A stretch of DNA of 64,000 nucleotides from Sinorhizobium glycinis (lineage in GTDB: Bacteria > Pseudomonadota > Alphaproteobacteria > Rhizobiales > Rhizobiaceae). Location: assembly GCF_001651865.1 (NCBI RefSeq), contig NZ_LPUX01000064.1:124001-188000 (forward strand), given 5' to 3'. The notes beneath the pieces are model-generated. The model was not told the origin of the DNA, ran no database searches, and saw nothing but the letters and a program-made list of their open reading frames with translations. Position 1 is the stretch's first letter, and the number at the start of each line of letters is the position of its first letter. Made by a program: the position numbers and the translations under genes. Positions 39,071 to 48,256 of this stretch are shown here, piece by piece.

Positions 39071-40702
39071 ATGTTGGGTGTAACAATCTCGGTTTCCGAT
39101 GAATACGGCCTGGATATGCGGGACTTCGATTTCAGCTCGCTCCTCTACGCCAATTCCTATTCCCGCAGTTCGACAACGCTCACGGCCTACTACGGCAGCT
39201 GGGCCGATCAGTTTCGCGGCAGCGGATTCAAGTATGACAGCAACGGCTTCCCGACGGCGGGCACGGTAACGAGCTATGCCGTTCTCTATGGCGGCGTGCG
39301 CATGGTGCTCATCTCCGGCACGTCGATCGCCGCGACCAAGATCGCCGCGGCAGCCAAGACGAGTTCGCTCTCGGATGACATCGCCATCATCAGCACGGCC
39401 CTTGCAGGACATGATCTGATCGACGGTGGAGATGACCCGAACTATCTCCGAGGCTACGCGGGCAATGACACCATTTCCGGCGGAAGCTCCCTGGACGAGC
39501 TGTACGGCGACGATGGAAACGACAAGCTTTCCGGCAAGTCCAACGTCGACTGGCTGTACGGTGGCAACGGCAACGATGTGCTGAATGGTGGAGCCGATTA
39601 TGATTATCTCTACGGCGGGGCCGGCTCCGACACGGCATCTTACGCCGGGGCATCCTCGGGTGTAACGGTCAGCATCGCCGATCCCTTTGCCAGAACGGGA
39701 GACGCTTCCTACGATAATTTGTACTCCATCGAGAACCTGGAAGGCTCCAGCTATTCGGACAAACTCGAAGGGGACGCAAACGCCAACATCCTCAGCGGCG
39801 GTAACGGCAATGACGAACTCCAGGGCGGCGCCGGCAATGACAAGCTGAGCGGCGGACGGGGGGGCGACAAGCTCTACGGCGGCTCAGGGTACGACACGGC
39901 ATCGTATGAGGCCTCGACCGTCGGCGTGACGGCGAGCCTCACCAATCCATCGGCCAATACGAATGAGGCCGTGGGCGATACCTACAACTCCATCGAGGCC
40001 CTCGTTGGTTCAAGGTTCAATGATGTGCTCTCCGGCAATGCCGGCGCCAACAACCTCTTCGGTGGCGATGGAAACGATACCTTGGTTGGCGGGGCAGGCT
40101 TCGACTCCCTCTACGGAGGCAACGGAACGGACACGGCCTCCTACGCAGGCGCGACCGCAGGCGTGATTGCCAACCTGGGCGACATGAGCGGCAATACCAA
40201 CGACGCCACCGGCGACAAGTACATTTCCATCGAGAACCTTGTCGGTTCGAGTTTTGCGGACGGACTTTACGGGACCTCAGGGGCGAACAATCTGGCCGGC
40301 GGGGGCGGCAATGACCGACTTCACAGTTATTCCGGAAACGATGTGATCTATGGCGGGGCTGGAGCCGATCAGCTCCATGGCGGCTACGGCGCTGACAAGT
40401 TCATATTCCGGGCGCTTTCCGATTCCAGCGCAACGTCGTTCGACTCGATCTTCGACTTCTTGCTGAGCGAGCAGGACAGGATCGATCTCTCGGCGATCGA
40501 TGCAAACTCCAAGGTCGCGGGCAACGAGGCGTTCAGCTTCATCGGCTCTTCGGCCTTCACTGGCTCGGGCGGTCAACTTCGCGTCGTCAAGCAGAGCTCG
40601 GACACCTACATCTACGCCGACATCAACGGCGACAAGGTTGCCGACCTGACGATCCATCTGGACGATGCAGTGTCCCTGACGAAGGATTATTTCGTCCTCT
40701 GA
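39071..40702 (+). CDS. RTX calcium-binding exoprotein
   Basis: The 543-residue protein has no N-terminal signal. Residues ~120-450 hold many GGxGxDxLx nonapeptides (for example [27 protein letters not shown]), which form calcium-bound beta-rolls outside the cell. The last ~110 residues resemble the serralysin-type C-terminal domain and end in DYFVL, a typical type I secretion signal (acidic then hydrophobic). It probably leaves via the exporter at 31389-34462. No catalytic domain is evident, so it may be a surface, biofilm or host-contact protein. It follows kpsE by 170 bp on the same strand. Confidence 0.9.
   Translation: MLGVTISVSDEYGLDMRDFDFSSLLYANSYSRSSTTLTAYYGSWADQFRGSGFKYDSNGFPTAGTVTSYAVLYGGVRMVLISGTSIAATKIAAAAKTSSLSDDIAIISTALAGHDLIDGGDDPNYLRGYAGNDTISGGSSLDELYGDDGNDKLSGKSNVDWLYGGNGNDVLNGGADYDYLYGGAGSDTASYAGASSGVTVSIADPFARTGDASYDNLYSIENLEGSSYSDKLEGDANANILSGGNGNDELQGGAGNDKLSGGRGGDKLYGGSGYDTASYEASTVGVTASLTNPSANTNEAVGDTYNSIEALVGSRFNDVLSGNAGANNLFGGDGNDTLVGGAGFDSLYGGNGTDTASYAGATAGVIANLGDMSGNTNDATGDKYISIENLVGSSFADGLYGTSGANNLAGGGGNDRLHSYSGNDVIYGGAGADQLHGGYGADKFIFRALSDSSATSFDSIFDFLLSEQDRIDLSAIDANSKVAGNEAFSFIGSSAFTGSGGQLRVVKQSSDTYIYADINGDKVADLTIHLDDAVSLTKDYFVL
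39628..40390 (+). repeat. Long tandem repeats inside the RTX gene
   Basis: Beyond the nonapeptides, a larger unit of about 80-88 residues recurs roughly three times. It starts with a DTASY block near 39628, 39893 and 40130 and contains a SIENL/SIEAL block and a GANNL/NANIL block. Unit spacing is about 265 and 237 bp. Such repeats are prone to copy-number change. Confidence 0.7.
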
Positions 40703-40731
40703 TCGCACAGGAGACTGGCTTCCTGATCCGG

Positions 40732-42159
40732 TCAGTTCCGTCCGAACTCGTCGGAAATGCGGATGATGTCATCCTCGCCGAGATAGGAGCCTGTCTGGAC
40801 CTCGATCAGCTCGAGCATGATCTTGCCAGGATTGGCGAGGCGGTGAACTTCGCCGAGCGGGATATAGGCGGACTCGTTTTCCCTGAGGATCTCTACCGTT
40901 TCGCCGACAGTGATTTCCGCCGTACCCTTGACTACGATCCAGTGCTCGGAGCGGTGGTGGTGCTTCTGGAGCGATAGCTTTCTTCCAGGCAGGACGAAGA
41001 TGCGCTTCACCTGGAACCGATCGCCAGCCAGGATGGATGTATAGCCGCCCCAAGGACGATAGCATGTCGGATGTATCTCCGTAAGTTTCGACGTCGCCGC
41101 CCTGGCCTCCAGGTGCTTGACGAGCTTGCCGACGTCCTGGCTGTCGTCCATTCGCCCGACATAGACCGCATCTTCGCTGGCGATGGCGACGACGTTCTCA
41201 AGACCACTCACGACAAGATGGGGGCCATGCGACATGATCAGGGAGCTTCGCGTGCCGACCAGCGTAGTGTTCGCGGAAGCGACGTTGTCGTCTTCATCCT
41301 GCGTACCGATTTTCCAGACCGAGTCCCAGCTGCCGAGGTCCGACCATCTGAAGGTCGAAGGGACCACCGCCGCCTTCGCGGTCTTTTCCATGATCGCGTA
41401 GTCAATAGAGATATTGGGACTCTTTTCGAAGGCTCCGCGGTCGAGGCGCAGAAAATCGAGGTCCTTCAATGCGCCGGCGACCGCCAGTTTCGCCGCCTCC
41501 AGCACCTCCACGGCATAGGCTTGCAGCTCTTCAAGCAGAACCGGAACGGCGAACATGAACATGCCGGAATTCCAGCAGTAGCCACCAGTGGCAAGCATCT
41601 CGACGGCAACCCCCGACACGGGCTTCTCGATGAAGCGCTTCACTGCGTGGGCGCCACTCGGAAGGATCTCGCCAACCTCGATATAGCCATAACCGGTCGC
41701 GGGTTCGGTCGGTGTAATTCCGAAGGTGACCAGCTTGCCCTCATCCGCCGCGGCTAAAGCGGTCAAGTTCGCACGAAGGTATCTCTCGTCGACGGCAATC
41801 TCGTGATCGGAAGCCAGGACCTGGATAATGGCGCTCTCGCCGAACAATGTCGCGGCGACGAGAGCCGCGGCCGCGATGGCCGCAGCGGTGTTGCGCGCCA
41901 CCGGCTCGAGCACGATGCTGCTGAGATCACTCTCGACTTCGCGCGCCTGTTCCGCCACCAGGAAGCGGAACTCCTCATTCGTGACGACGATCGCCGGCTC
42001 GTAGGTCGCCGAATCGGAGACCCTGGCCAGCGTGTTTTGAAAGAGCGTTCGGTCACCGATGAACCGAATGAATTGCTTTGGCGCCGCGGCACGGGAAAGC
42101 GGCCAAAGCCGCGTGCCTCGGCCACCCGCCATGATTACCGGTACAATCTTCCTGGTCAA
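40732..42159 (-). CDS. manC: Mannose-1-phosphate guanylyltransferase/mannose-6-phosphate isomerase
   Basis: The 475-residue bifunctional enzyme has an N-terminal nucleotidyltransferase motif GGRGTRLWPLSRAAAPKQF (residues ~12-30), FIEKP for sugar-phosphate binding, and a C-terminal cupin domain (RPWGGY, KLSLQKHHHRSEHWIVV) of the type II phosphomannose isomerase. It makes GDP-mannose from mannose-1-phosphate. It begins with TTG, overlapping the stop of the phosphomannomutase gene (TTGA), with an AGGGG ribosome site upstream; the first internal Met is residue 10, within the nucleotide motif. It should supply GDP-mannose or a derivative for the capsule. Confidence 0.93.
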   Translation of the reverse strand: MTRKIVPVIMAGGRGTRLWPLSRAAAPKQFIRFIGDRTLFQNTLARVSDSATYEPAIVVTNEEFRFLVAEQAREVESDLSSIVLEPVARNTAAAIAAAALVAATLFGESAIIQVLASDHEIAVDERYLRANLTALAAADEGKLVTFGITPTEPATGYGYIEVGEILPSGAHAVKRFIEKPVSGVAVEMLATGGYCWNSGMFMFAVPVLLEELQAYAVEVLEAAKLAVAGALKDLDFLRLDRGAFEKSPNISIDYAIMEKTAKAAVVPSTFRWSDLGSWDSVWKIGTQDEDDNVASANTTLVGTRSSLIMSHGPHLVVSGLENVVAIASEDAVYVGRMDDSQDVGKLVKHLEARAATSKLTEIHPTCYRPWGGYTSILAGDRFQVKRIFVLPGRKLSLQKHHHRSEHWIVVKGTAEITVGETVEILRENESAYIPLGEVHRLANPGKIMLELIEVQTGSYLGEDDIIRISDEFGRN

Positions 42160-43640
42160 AGTTCATCCCCTCGCAGGCCATCGCCTTTTCCCCTATAGGT
42201 GCTCGCCCACAGCCGCAACCGGTCGAGGCCGGCTTCGAGCAACTCTACTGCGGCCGTTTCCGTCGGGGCCTCAACGTAGCAGCGTATTTCCGGCGCGTTT
42301 CCGGAAGGACGAAAGTGAATGACGCGCCGATCCGCTAGGGCCACGCGCAAACCATCGATGTCCTCCCGTGAGGAGACCTTACCCATTCTCTGCAGAAAGA
42401 GGCTGAGGTTGGCGTCCGAAGCACGCAAGTGGTCTAGCAGCTCCACGCTTCTTTCGACAGGGAACCGGTCCAGCCGATCGGAAGCGGAAAACGGCAGGCC
42501 GTACGAGCTAACGATCTGAGAAAGCGACTTTCTCAGGGAGGAGATTCGCGACAGTGCAACCAAAATCGGCAGCATGCAATCGCGTGTCGGCAGGGCGTCA
42601 AACGCATGACCGTTCAGGTTGCAGGAGCTTGCTAACAACAGACCGCCATTCGCCTCGAAGCCGACGACGCGCTCTTTGCCCGCTGCTAGAGCTTCCTTCA
42701 TACCCTCTATGACGAAAGGAGAACCGACCTTGGTTCGGGTGACAGAGAGCCCCAACGCCTCAATGCCAGAATTGGACGTGACCGGCGTGACCACCGCGTC
42801 AGCCCGCAGGAACTCGGCCGCCATCAGGCCCAGGAGGTCCCCGCGCAGCGGAACGCCCCTCTCGTCGGCGACAAGCGGTCGGTCGCCGTCGCCGTCGGCG
42901 GAAACGATCGCGTCGAGATCATGGAAGCGGGTCCAGTCCGCCAAGAGCGCCGTCGTCTCGCTCGAGATCGCTTCCGTATCGACGGGTATGAACGTTTGCG
43001 ACCAGCCGAGAGGCACGATCTCCGCCCCATAGCGGGAAAGTACCTCAACGATCAGATCGCGAGCGACCGTGCTATGCTGGTACACTCCGATCTTCAACCC
43101 TGCCAATGCACCAGGGGGAAGCAACCTCGCATTGCGTCGGAGGAAGAGATCGATGCACCTCTGTGAATGGTCCTCAGCCGCACGGCATTCCCCCGCAGCC
43201 ATCGGGCGCCGGTGCATCGCAATCTTCGTGATAGCAGCCTCATCCGACTTGTCGATCTCGCCGTCCGGCCTGTAGAACTTGATCCCGTTTCGGTCGGCTG
43301 GAATATGCGAGCCGGTGACCATCAGGCTGGGCAGATTGTTCTTGAAACCGTAGAGCGCCAAAGCAGGAGTCGGCACGGTGCCGCAATCGCCGACCCTGAA
43401 GCCGAGATCGCTGAGGGCGCCGACGCAGATCGCGGCTATGGGGGGGCTGGACTCACGAAAATCGCGGCCAATCAGAATGGAACCACCCGGCTTGGCCCTG
43501 CCGCTTTCGATCAGATACCGACCGAAAGCATTCGCATAGACCGCAGCCCCGGCCCCTACCAGATCAACAGATAAGCCGCGCAGGCCACTGGTCCCAAATT
43601 TCATAAGATTCGACTGTTTATCCCTAAGATGTGGTCTCAT
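42156..43640 (-). CDS. Phosphomannomutase/phosphoglucomutase
   Basis: The 494-residue alpha-D-phosphohexomutase has FGTSGLRG at the N-terminus, the phosphoserine loop TGSHIPADRNGIK, the metal loop DGDGDRP, the sugar loop GFEANGG and the phosphate-binding RPSGNAPEIR. It converts mannose-6-phosphate to mannose-1-phosphate, feeding ManC, with which it overlaps by four bases. The ATG at 43640 has AAAGGA nine bases upstream. The ATG at 43604 (MKFGTSG) matches the common family start but has no ribosome site, so either is possible. Confidence 0.9.
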   Translation of the reverse strand: MRPHLRDKQSNLMKFGTSGLRGLSVDLVGAGAAVYANAFGRYLIESGRAKPGGSILIGRDFRESSPPIAAICVGALSDLGFRVGDCGTVPTPALALYGFKNNLPSLMVTGSHIPADRNGIKFYRPDGEIDKSDEAAITKIAMHRRPMAAGECRAAEDHSQRCIDLFLRRNARLLPPGALAGLKIGVYQHSTVARDLIVEVLSRYGAEIVPLGWSQTFIPVDTEAISSETTALLADWTRFHDLDAIVSADGDGDRPLVADERGVPLRGDLLGLMAAEFLRADAVVTPVTSNSGIEALGLSVTRTKVGSPFVIEGMKEALAAGKERVVGFEANGGLLLASSCNLNGHAFDALPTRDCMLPILVALSRISSLRKSLSQIVSSYGLPFSASDRLDRFPVERSVELLDHLRASDANLSLFLQRMGKVSSREDIDGLRVALADRRVIHFRPSGNAPEIRCYVEAPTETAAVELLEAGLDRLRLWASTYRGKGDGLRGDEL

Positions 43641-43806
43641 ACATCGCGATCCTTTGGCGTGCAACGTCGCCCGCCCATTATCCCTAGTGAACGCGGGGGG
43701 TGCCTCTCTGCTTCTTCACCGGGCGAAGACCTTGCGTGCGTCTTACGCGTTTCATAGGTTGAGATGCGCATCGCAGATGCGCGTCATCAACGAGGAGGGG
43801 AATACT

Positions 43807-44652
43807 TTGTCAGCGAGATACGACCGTTCAGACGACGATTGCCGTGCATTTCTAAGGCACGAACTGCCCCACTATCACATCGTACAGCTGAACGACCGCG
43901 TTCGCACACCGGGCAGGGTGGATCGCAATCAAGAGTTCTCTTATATCGGTCTTAAGGCCGGCGAACTCAAAGGACGTAGTGTCTTAGATGTCGGCGCGCT
44001 TGATGGCGTGACTGCATTTAACGCGGAGAAAGCCGGCGCGTCGGCGGTACTTGCGATTGACGTCGAAGATCCGGCGCTTCAGGATTGGGGGTGGTCGGGC
44101 CCTCCGAAGAGCTTCTCCGGGCATGGTGAAATAAAGAACCGCGTCTTTCCAAAACTGAAGGAATTTTTCAACAGCGACGTTGAGCGTCGCAAGATGACTG
44201 TTTACGAGCTCTCTCCAAAAACAGACGGGCCTTTTGATGTAATCTTCTTTTATGGAGTACTCTACCATCTCAGACACCCTCTGCTCGCCTTCGACAAGTT
44301 AAGGGCCGTGTGCAACGGGGCTATTTGCGTAGAGACTCACATTTGTAATTACGATCCTCTGGTGCCATCTTCGCTCTTCTATCGCGACGATGTGCTCGAT
44401 AAAGCGGACAGTAATTGGTCGGGTCCGAGTGAATCCTGCGTTGCTTCGTGGATGCTAGATGCAGGATTCTCTACAATTTACGCTGAGAAGAAGCCGAGAA
44501 TTCAGTCTCGACAACGGTTTATCGGTTTCGTCGACACACCGTTTTTCGAAGTGAATAAAGATAATTTCCAACTCCTGAATGACGCTTACTTTTCAGAGGT
44601 TCGGCGTGAGACGGAGAGCAGAATCCGAACCGGCAGGCTTTGGAGATTTTAA
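43807..44652 (+). CDS. SAM-dependent methyltransferase (DUF1698/CmoB-like fold)
   Basis: The 281-residue protein carries the SAM motif I VLDVGALDGVTAFNAEKAGA, the acidic motif II IDVEDP, and a later FFYGVLYHLRHPLLAFDKLR block typical of the CmoB/DUF1698 group. In a capsule locus such enzymes often methylate sugars. The start is taken as TTG at 43807 because AGGAGGGG lies six bases upstream; an in-frame ATG at 43777 has no ribosome site. Base composition is visibly less GC-rich than the flanking housekeeping-type genes. It is divergent from the pmm gene. Confidence 0.82.
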   Translation: MSARYDRSDDDCRAFLRHELPHYHIVQLNDRVRTPGRVDRNQEFSYIGLKAGELKGRSVLDVGALDGVTAFNAEKAGASAVLAIDVEDPALQDWGWSGPPKSFSGHGEIKNRVFPKLKEFFNSDVERRKMTVYELSPKTDGPFDVIFFYGVLYHLRHPLLAFDKLRAVCNGAICVETHICNYDPLVPSSLFYRDDVLDKADSNWSGPSESCVASWMLDAGFSTIYAEKKPRIQSRQRFIGFVDTPFFEVNKDNFQLLNDAYFSEVRRETESRIRTGRLWRF

Positions 44653-44660
44653 AGGTGACG

Positions 44661-44690
44661 GCGGCGGCTCCGGCCTAATGGAGCCGCCGC
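44661..44690. terminator. Bidirectional terminator between convergent genes
   Basis: Perfect 11-bp arms GCGGCGGCTCC and GGAGCCGCCGC surround an eight-base loop, placed 8 bp after the methyltransferase stop and 24 bp from the stop of the convergent gene. T-rich sequence flanks it on the minus-strand side (AATTTT/TTTTGG), so it can serve both directions. Confidence 0.75.
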
Positions 44691-44714
44691 AGCCAAAATT
44701 CCGGCCAACGAAGT

Positions 44715-46244
44715 TCAATCGTAAAAGCGAAGATGCGGCTCCCCATACTGGTCAAGTACGGCGACGAAGTCGTTGTGCAACTTGCCGAACGTTGCGATGT
44801 CCGCAGAGCAGACACAAACCGATGAGGCAGGGTTAACGGGTTCGTCCGGCAACGACCGGCGAAAAACTATTCCCGGAAAATTCTTCTCCAGAGCCTGCAT
44901 CACCCAATTCGCCGTAACACGTTCCGCACTCTTGCGATATGTGAGCGACAAGGTATCGGTGCGACTTACTTGAAAATCTACAGCAATCCCGCCAGGATTC
45001 CGCTCATGGGCCGCTTTCACCTGTTGTTGTAAACGCTTCAGCAGATTTGTTTCGGCTCTCGGTGATGGGCTGTGCCCGGAGAACCGAGATAAAGCCTGCG
45101 TCGAGTATCCAGCGACGACCTGTTTTGAATCGAAAAGCTGGTGGCGATCCAGCAATAAGCACATGTAGCGCGTCAACGCCTCTATATCTGGCCCATCCTG
45201 CAATGCCACACGAACGCGATCCACTAGCTGATCACGCGTCATATCGGCTTTGTTTATGACGAATGGCTCTCTACAATAAATCCCGTCGCCGTTGCAAACT
45301 ACAACCTTTCCGGCCAACGCGGCCGTTAGCCCCACAGTGCTGTTCACCGTGAAGACAATGTGACTGGAACTTATTCTCTCCTCCAATGTAGACGTGTTGT
45401 CACGCCAGACTCGATCCCCAAAAGGTATGTTAAGACCAGATTGGGTTTCCTCCGGATGATCTCTTACAACGACATCCCATTCTTGGCCCAACGCCTGCGC
45501 TAGCTTGATCGCATCCAAAACAAGCTGCCGCATAGTCTTTATGCTTGGCGAGTACAGGAGAATATTACTGTCCTGTTGAACTTGTAGCGGGACGAATATC
45601 TGCTTTCGGGCAGACGCCGGCGCATCTGCCAAATTGAGCAGCGTTGAGCTAACAAAGTCACCGAGAGCATTCACGGAGTTCGATACGTCGGCTGTGTCGT
45701 ATATGGCTACTGTGCCGCGCGCCAGCGACGAGATTCCGTTTGTTCCCTCACGATCAAAGAAGACGCTATCGCGGAGATAGCCCCGCTCAAGGAATCCACC
45801 CGTTATATTCCTGCAGCTCCCAATAATCCTCATCGCGTTGGCGACATGACCCGTAACGCCATTCCAAACTATAAGCGAGTCAATCCGCTGATCGTCCACC
45901 AAGCGAGTCAAGGCCATACCGTCCCGACGTAGCATGTACAAATCGCGGCGACGGTCCGCCGGTGGTGCGCGCAACAAATCATGCTTGATTCCGTAGATCG
46001 AATAAGCCTCGTCATCCCAGAATGCATCACCTATGGCGGACTTGGACACCTCCCCCTTCTTTAGTCGTGTCCGATAGGCATCGAGGTGCAGAATTTTTAC
46101 CCCTCGCGCCTTGAAGAAAGCCCCCACTGAGGGCTTGTAGTGCAAAATTATCGGCTCTGCGCCCGCGGCTCTCAAGGATTCGGCCAAAGGCAGAATCCTA
46201 TGCTGATTCTCCAGCAAGTCTCCGCACTGAATCAGTACCTTCAT
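44715..46244 (-). CDS. KpsS-like capsule polysaccharide biosynthesis protein
   Basis: I place this 509-residue protein in the capsule KpsS-like group on the blocks GGFLERGYLRDSVFFDREGTN (compare the Glu-Gly-Tyr-Leu-Arg region), VVRDHPEE, and FTVNSTVGLTAALAGKVVVCNGDGIY, which match the second Kdo-transferase module. The N-terminal GDLLENQHRILPLAESL resembles the start of such proteins. The last ~130 residues are an extension without a recognised domain. The gene starts one base after the glycosyltransferase stop. Codon use is less GC-biased than the flanks, suggesting exchange by transfer. Confidence 0.7.
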   Translation of the reverse strand: MKVLIQCGDLLENQHRILPLAESLRAAGAEPIILHYKPSVGAFFKARGVKILHLDAYRTRLKKGEVSKSAIGDAFWDDEAYSIYGIKHDLLRAPPADRRRDLYMLRRDGMALTRLVDDQRIDSLIVWNGVTGHVANAMRIIGSCRNITGGFLERGYLRDSVFFDREGTNGISSLARGTVAIYDTADVSNSVNALGDFVSSTLLNLADAPASARKQIFVPLQVQQDSNILLYSPSIKTMRQLVLDAIKLAQALGQEWDVVVRDHPEETQSGLNIPFGDRVWRDNTSTLEERISSSHIVFTVNSTVGLTAALAGKVVVCNGDGIYCREPFVINKADMTRDQLVDRVRVALQDGPDIEALTRYMCLLLDRHQLFDSKQVVAGYSTQALSRFSGHSPSPRAETNLLKRLQQQVKAAHERNPGGIAVDFQVSRTDTLSLTYRKSAERVTANWVMQALEKNFPGIVFRRSLPDEPVNPASSVCVCSADIATFGKLHNDFVAVLDQYGEPHLRFYD

Positions 46245-46245
46245 A

Positions 46246-47898
46246 TTAAGCTCGATTGGTTTCGCGCTTGCTTGCTATAGCGCTGATGATCGATTCGAAT
46301 TCGGCAGAGTTCGAAAAGCGATTTGCAGCTGCACGTTGAACTTCCATGCGCAGATACAAATCCAACTGGGGATTCATCTCTATTTCGGTAAGGAAGCCGA
46401 TAACGTCTTGCGCGTTCGTTAAAGCTCTAACAGGTACGGGCGCAAGAACCTCAGCCCCGTCGCTGTTCGTAATCACGTGCTTCCCGGCCATAGCTGCTTC
46501 GACGTTCTTAAAGTTCAGGCCGCCGCGGACTAGGACTGGTGACAACAATGCATCGATCTTATCGTAAAATGCACTGAGATTGTCGACGAAACCTAATAAC
46601 TCAATCTCGTCGTACAACCAAGACGCCGCTTGTACAGAGGGCTCTTCACAGACGCTTCCTGCGACGAACAGACGACTTTCGGGACTATATCTATGAAGCT
46701 CCGGCCACCAATGCCGGATAACGTACTCTAGGGCCTTCACATTGGCATCCATGCGAGTTCCAATGAACCCAAACGCCAAAGGCTTATAGATGTCTCTGGG
46801 CCTCACCGGTTTCTGATGCTGATCGAACGAGGGCACCAGGGCAATAACGCGTTTCTCCGGAAGAGTGTCTTTCAACAATTTTGCGTCGCGATCAGAAATC
46901 GCTAGGACTATATCGGCCTTCTTCAGCTGAGCAATCTCGACGTCCTTGTCATATTGCTCATTCAAGACAACTCTATCCAAAAGCGGCCGAGCCACGTCAT
47001 TTCTATAGAACTGCACATCATGGGTGTCGCAAATCACGGTATGAAATAACCGCCGAATTCCACCGTCGACCTTACCCATCATCCATGCGTAATTTACCCA
47101 CACCGCATCAAAGGATCCGGTCTCGCCGAGCTGCTTGAGTTCCCTGTAAAGCCAGAAAGAAGAGCGCTTCTGGCATTTCTCGGCGAACGTCATCTTGTTG
47201 GGATTAGAGACCTTCAGCCACTTCGTGAGTGTATTGTACACGGCCCTCCGGCGTCCGGTCTTACCTCTTAGTTTTCCCCATTGAGACTTAAAAGCGCGCG
47301 TCTCGGTGGCAATTAGACTCAAGGCAGCGGCCGCTCCAATTTCCCTCTCGCGACGCTGCTGCTGGTAGAGCACTGTTACGTCGCACCCTGCTTCGATGAG
47401 GCCTTGGATACTATTAAACATTCGCTGATGCGACCCGAGGCTCAGCGGGTATATTGACCCTGCCGAGACAAAGAGAACCTGCAGTTTCCCCACGGCCGGT
47501 CGCCGGTAAGGAGAGATCTCATTTCTATGGTTTATGGAACAAACGTTGCGCAGGTTTAACTGAAACAGGTACGAAATTGTTCGCGGCGGAAGAGGCAGGT
47601 TGCTTTCGTCGTTAGATAAGACGTAGATGGTGGCTTCAGTGCCGGGGTTCAACAAAGTCTGGACGTCCACTCGCTCCAGATCTTCGTTCAATAAACGCGT
47701 GGTCAATACATACACGTCGCCATCCCGATGGGCAGCGAGGTGTTTTGCTGCACCAATAGTCATCTCGGATGTGTCAGATAGCCCAGTCGCAACAACCAGC
47801 GAGACTGGAGCTTTTTTCCGTCTCAGGTGCTCAGCAGGTATTCGCGCTGAACCGAAACGATAGAGGAATAATTGCTCGCTGACAGTAATCGTATCCAC
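46246..47898 (-). CDS. Glycosyltransferase (GT-B type, group 1-like)
   Basis: The 550-residue protein has an N-terminal extension (~140 residues), then a GT-B-like core beginning KLQVLFVSAGSIYPLSLGSHQRM. The second domain has LAFGFIGTRMDANVKALEYV, then VAGSV, and a donor-binding region LLSPVLVRGGLNFKNVEAAMAGKHVI. It probably adds a capsule sugar. Translation appears to begin at GTG with only a weak AGAG site. The gene has lower GC than the flanks. It is the first gene of the minus-strand pair with the KpsS-like protein. Confidence 0.8.
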   Translation of the reverse strand: MDTITVSEQLFLYRFGSARIPAEHLRRKKAPVSLVVATGLSDTSEMTIGAAKHLAAHRDGDVYVLTTRLLNEDLERVDVQTLLNPGTEATIYVLSNDESNLPLPPRTISYLFQLNLRNVCSINHRNEISPYRRPAVGKLQVLFVSAGSIYPLSLGSHQRMFNSIQGLIEAGCDVTVLYQQQRREREIGAAAALSLIATETRAFKSQWGKLRGKTGRRRAVYNTLTKWLKVSNPNKMTFAEKCQKRSSFWLYRELKQLGETGSFDAVWVNYAWMMGKVDGGIRRLFHTVICDTHDVQFYRNDVARPLLDRVVLNEQYDKDVEIAQLKKADIVLAISDRDAKLLKDTLPEKRVIALVPSFDQHQKPVRPRDIYKPLAFGFIGTRMDANVKALEYVIRHWWPELHRYSPESRLFVAGSVCEEPSVQAASWLYDEIELLGFVDNLSAFYDKIDALLSPVLVRGGLNFKNVEAAMAGKHVITNSDGAEVLAPVPVRALTNAQDVIGFLTEIEMNPQLDLYLRMEVQRAAANRFSNSAEFESIISAIASKRETNRA

Positions 47899-48256
47899 TT
47901 TAAGCCGCTCTTTAAAATGCTCTAGCCACCTTCTCCCACTTGGCCAAATACACGAACAGGCTCGAAGCGCCTAGCCCAATGTGCGCATGAAAACATAATG
48001 TACCTGTTGACCAAACCAAAATCAGTACCAGCTTCGAAGCTGAGGCCTGAGGCGCGCATCAGATCCATGCCAGCGTTGGAGCAAATTTGTGTGCTAGTAC
48101 ACACGTTCGCCACTTTGACACGTGGACCGACCGCTTATATTGGTTCCGGCTCTCATAGACACGCGACCCGTCACCTTTTGAGGTTCGCAGCACGGATCAT
48201 GAGGCACCGGACGAGAGTTTGAGTTCGCGTGGGGCGATAACTTCTGCCAATTGTAA
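47899..48256. promoter_or_regulatory. 358-bp divergent region, glycosyltransferase and second kpsC-like gene
   Basis: No gene is supported here; a 63-codon minus-strand frame has no ribosome site or homology. A palindrome-like GTGTGCTAGTACACAC lies at 48089-48104, and a promoter-like pair follows it. Confidence 0.45.
48115..48141 (+). promoter_or_regulatory. Candidate sigma70 promoter for second kpsC-like gene
   Basis: TTGACA at 48115-48120 and TATATT at 48136-48141 match the two consensus hexamers well, though the 15-bp spacer is short. The palindrome at 48089-48104 lies just upstream, where an activator would bind. Position and strand fit the gene at 48257. Confidence 0.4.

Noticed and set aside
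39628..40390. Regular repeats that might suggest a CRISPR array
   Set aside because: They are in frame within the RTX gene, imperfect, and encode calcium-binding nonapeptides; there are no short identical repeats with unique spacers and no cas genes.
47922..48113. 63-codon minus-strand frame in the gap before the second kpsC-like gene
   Set aside because: No ribosome site, no recognisable similarity, and it overlaps the promoter-like sequences.
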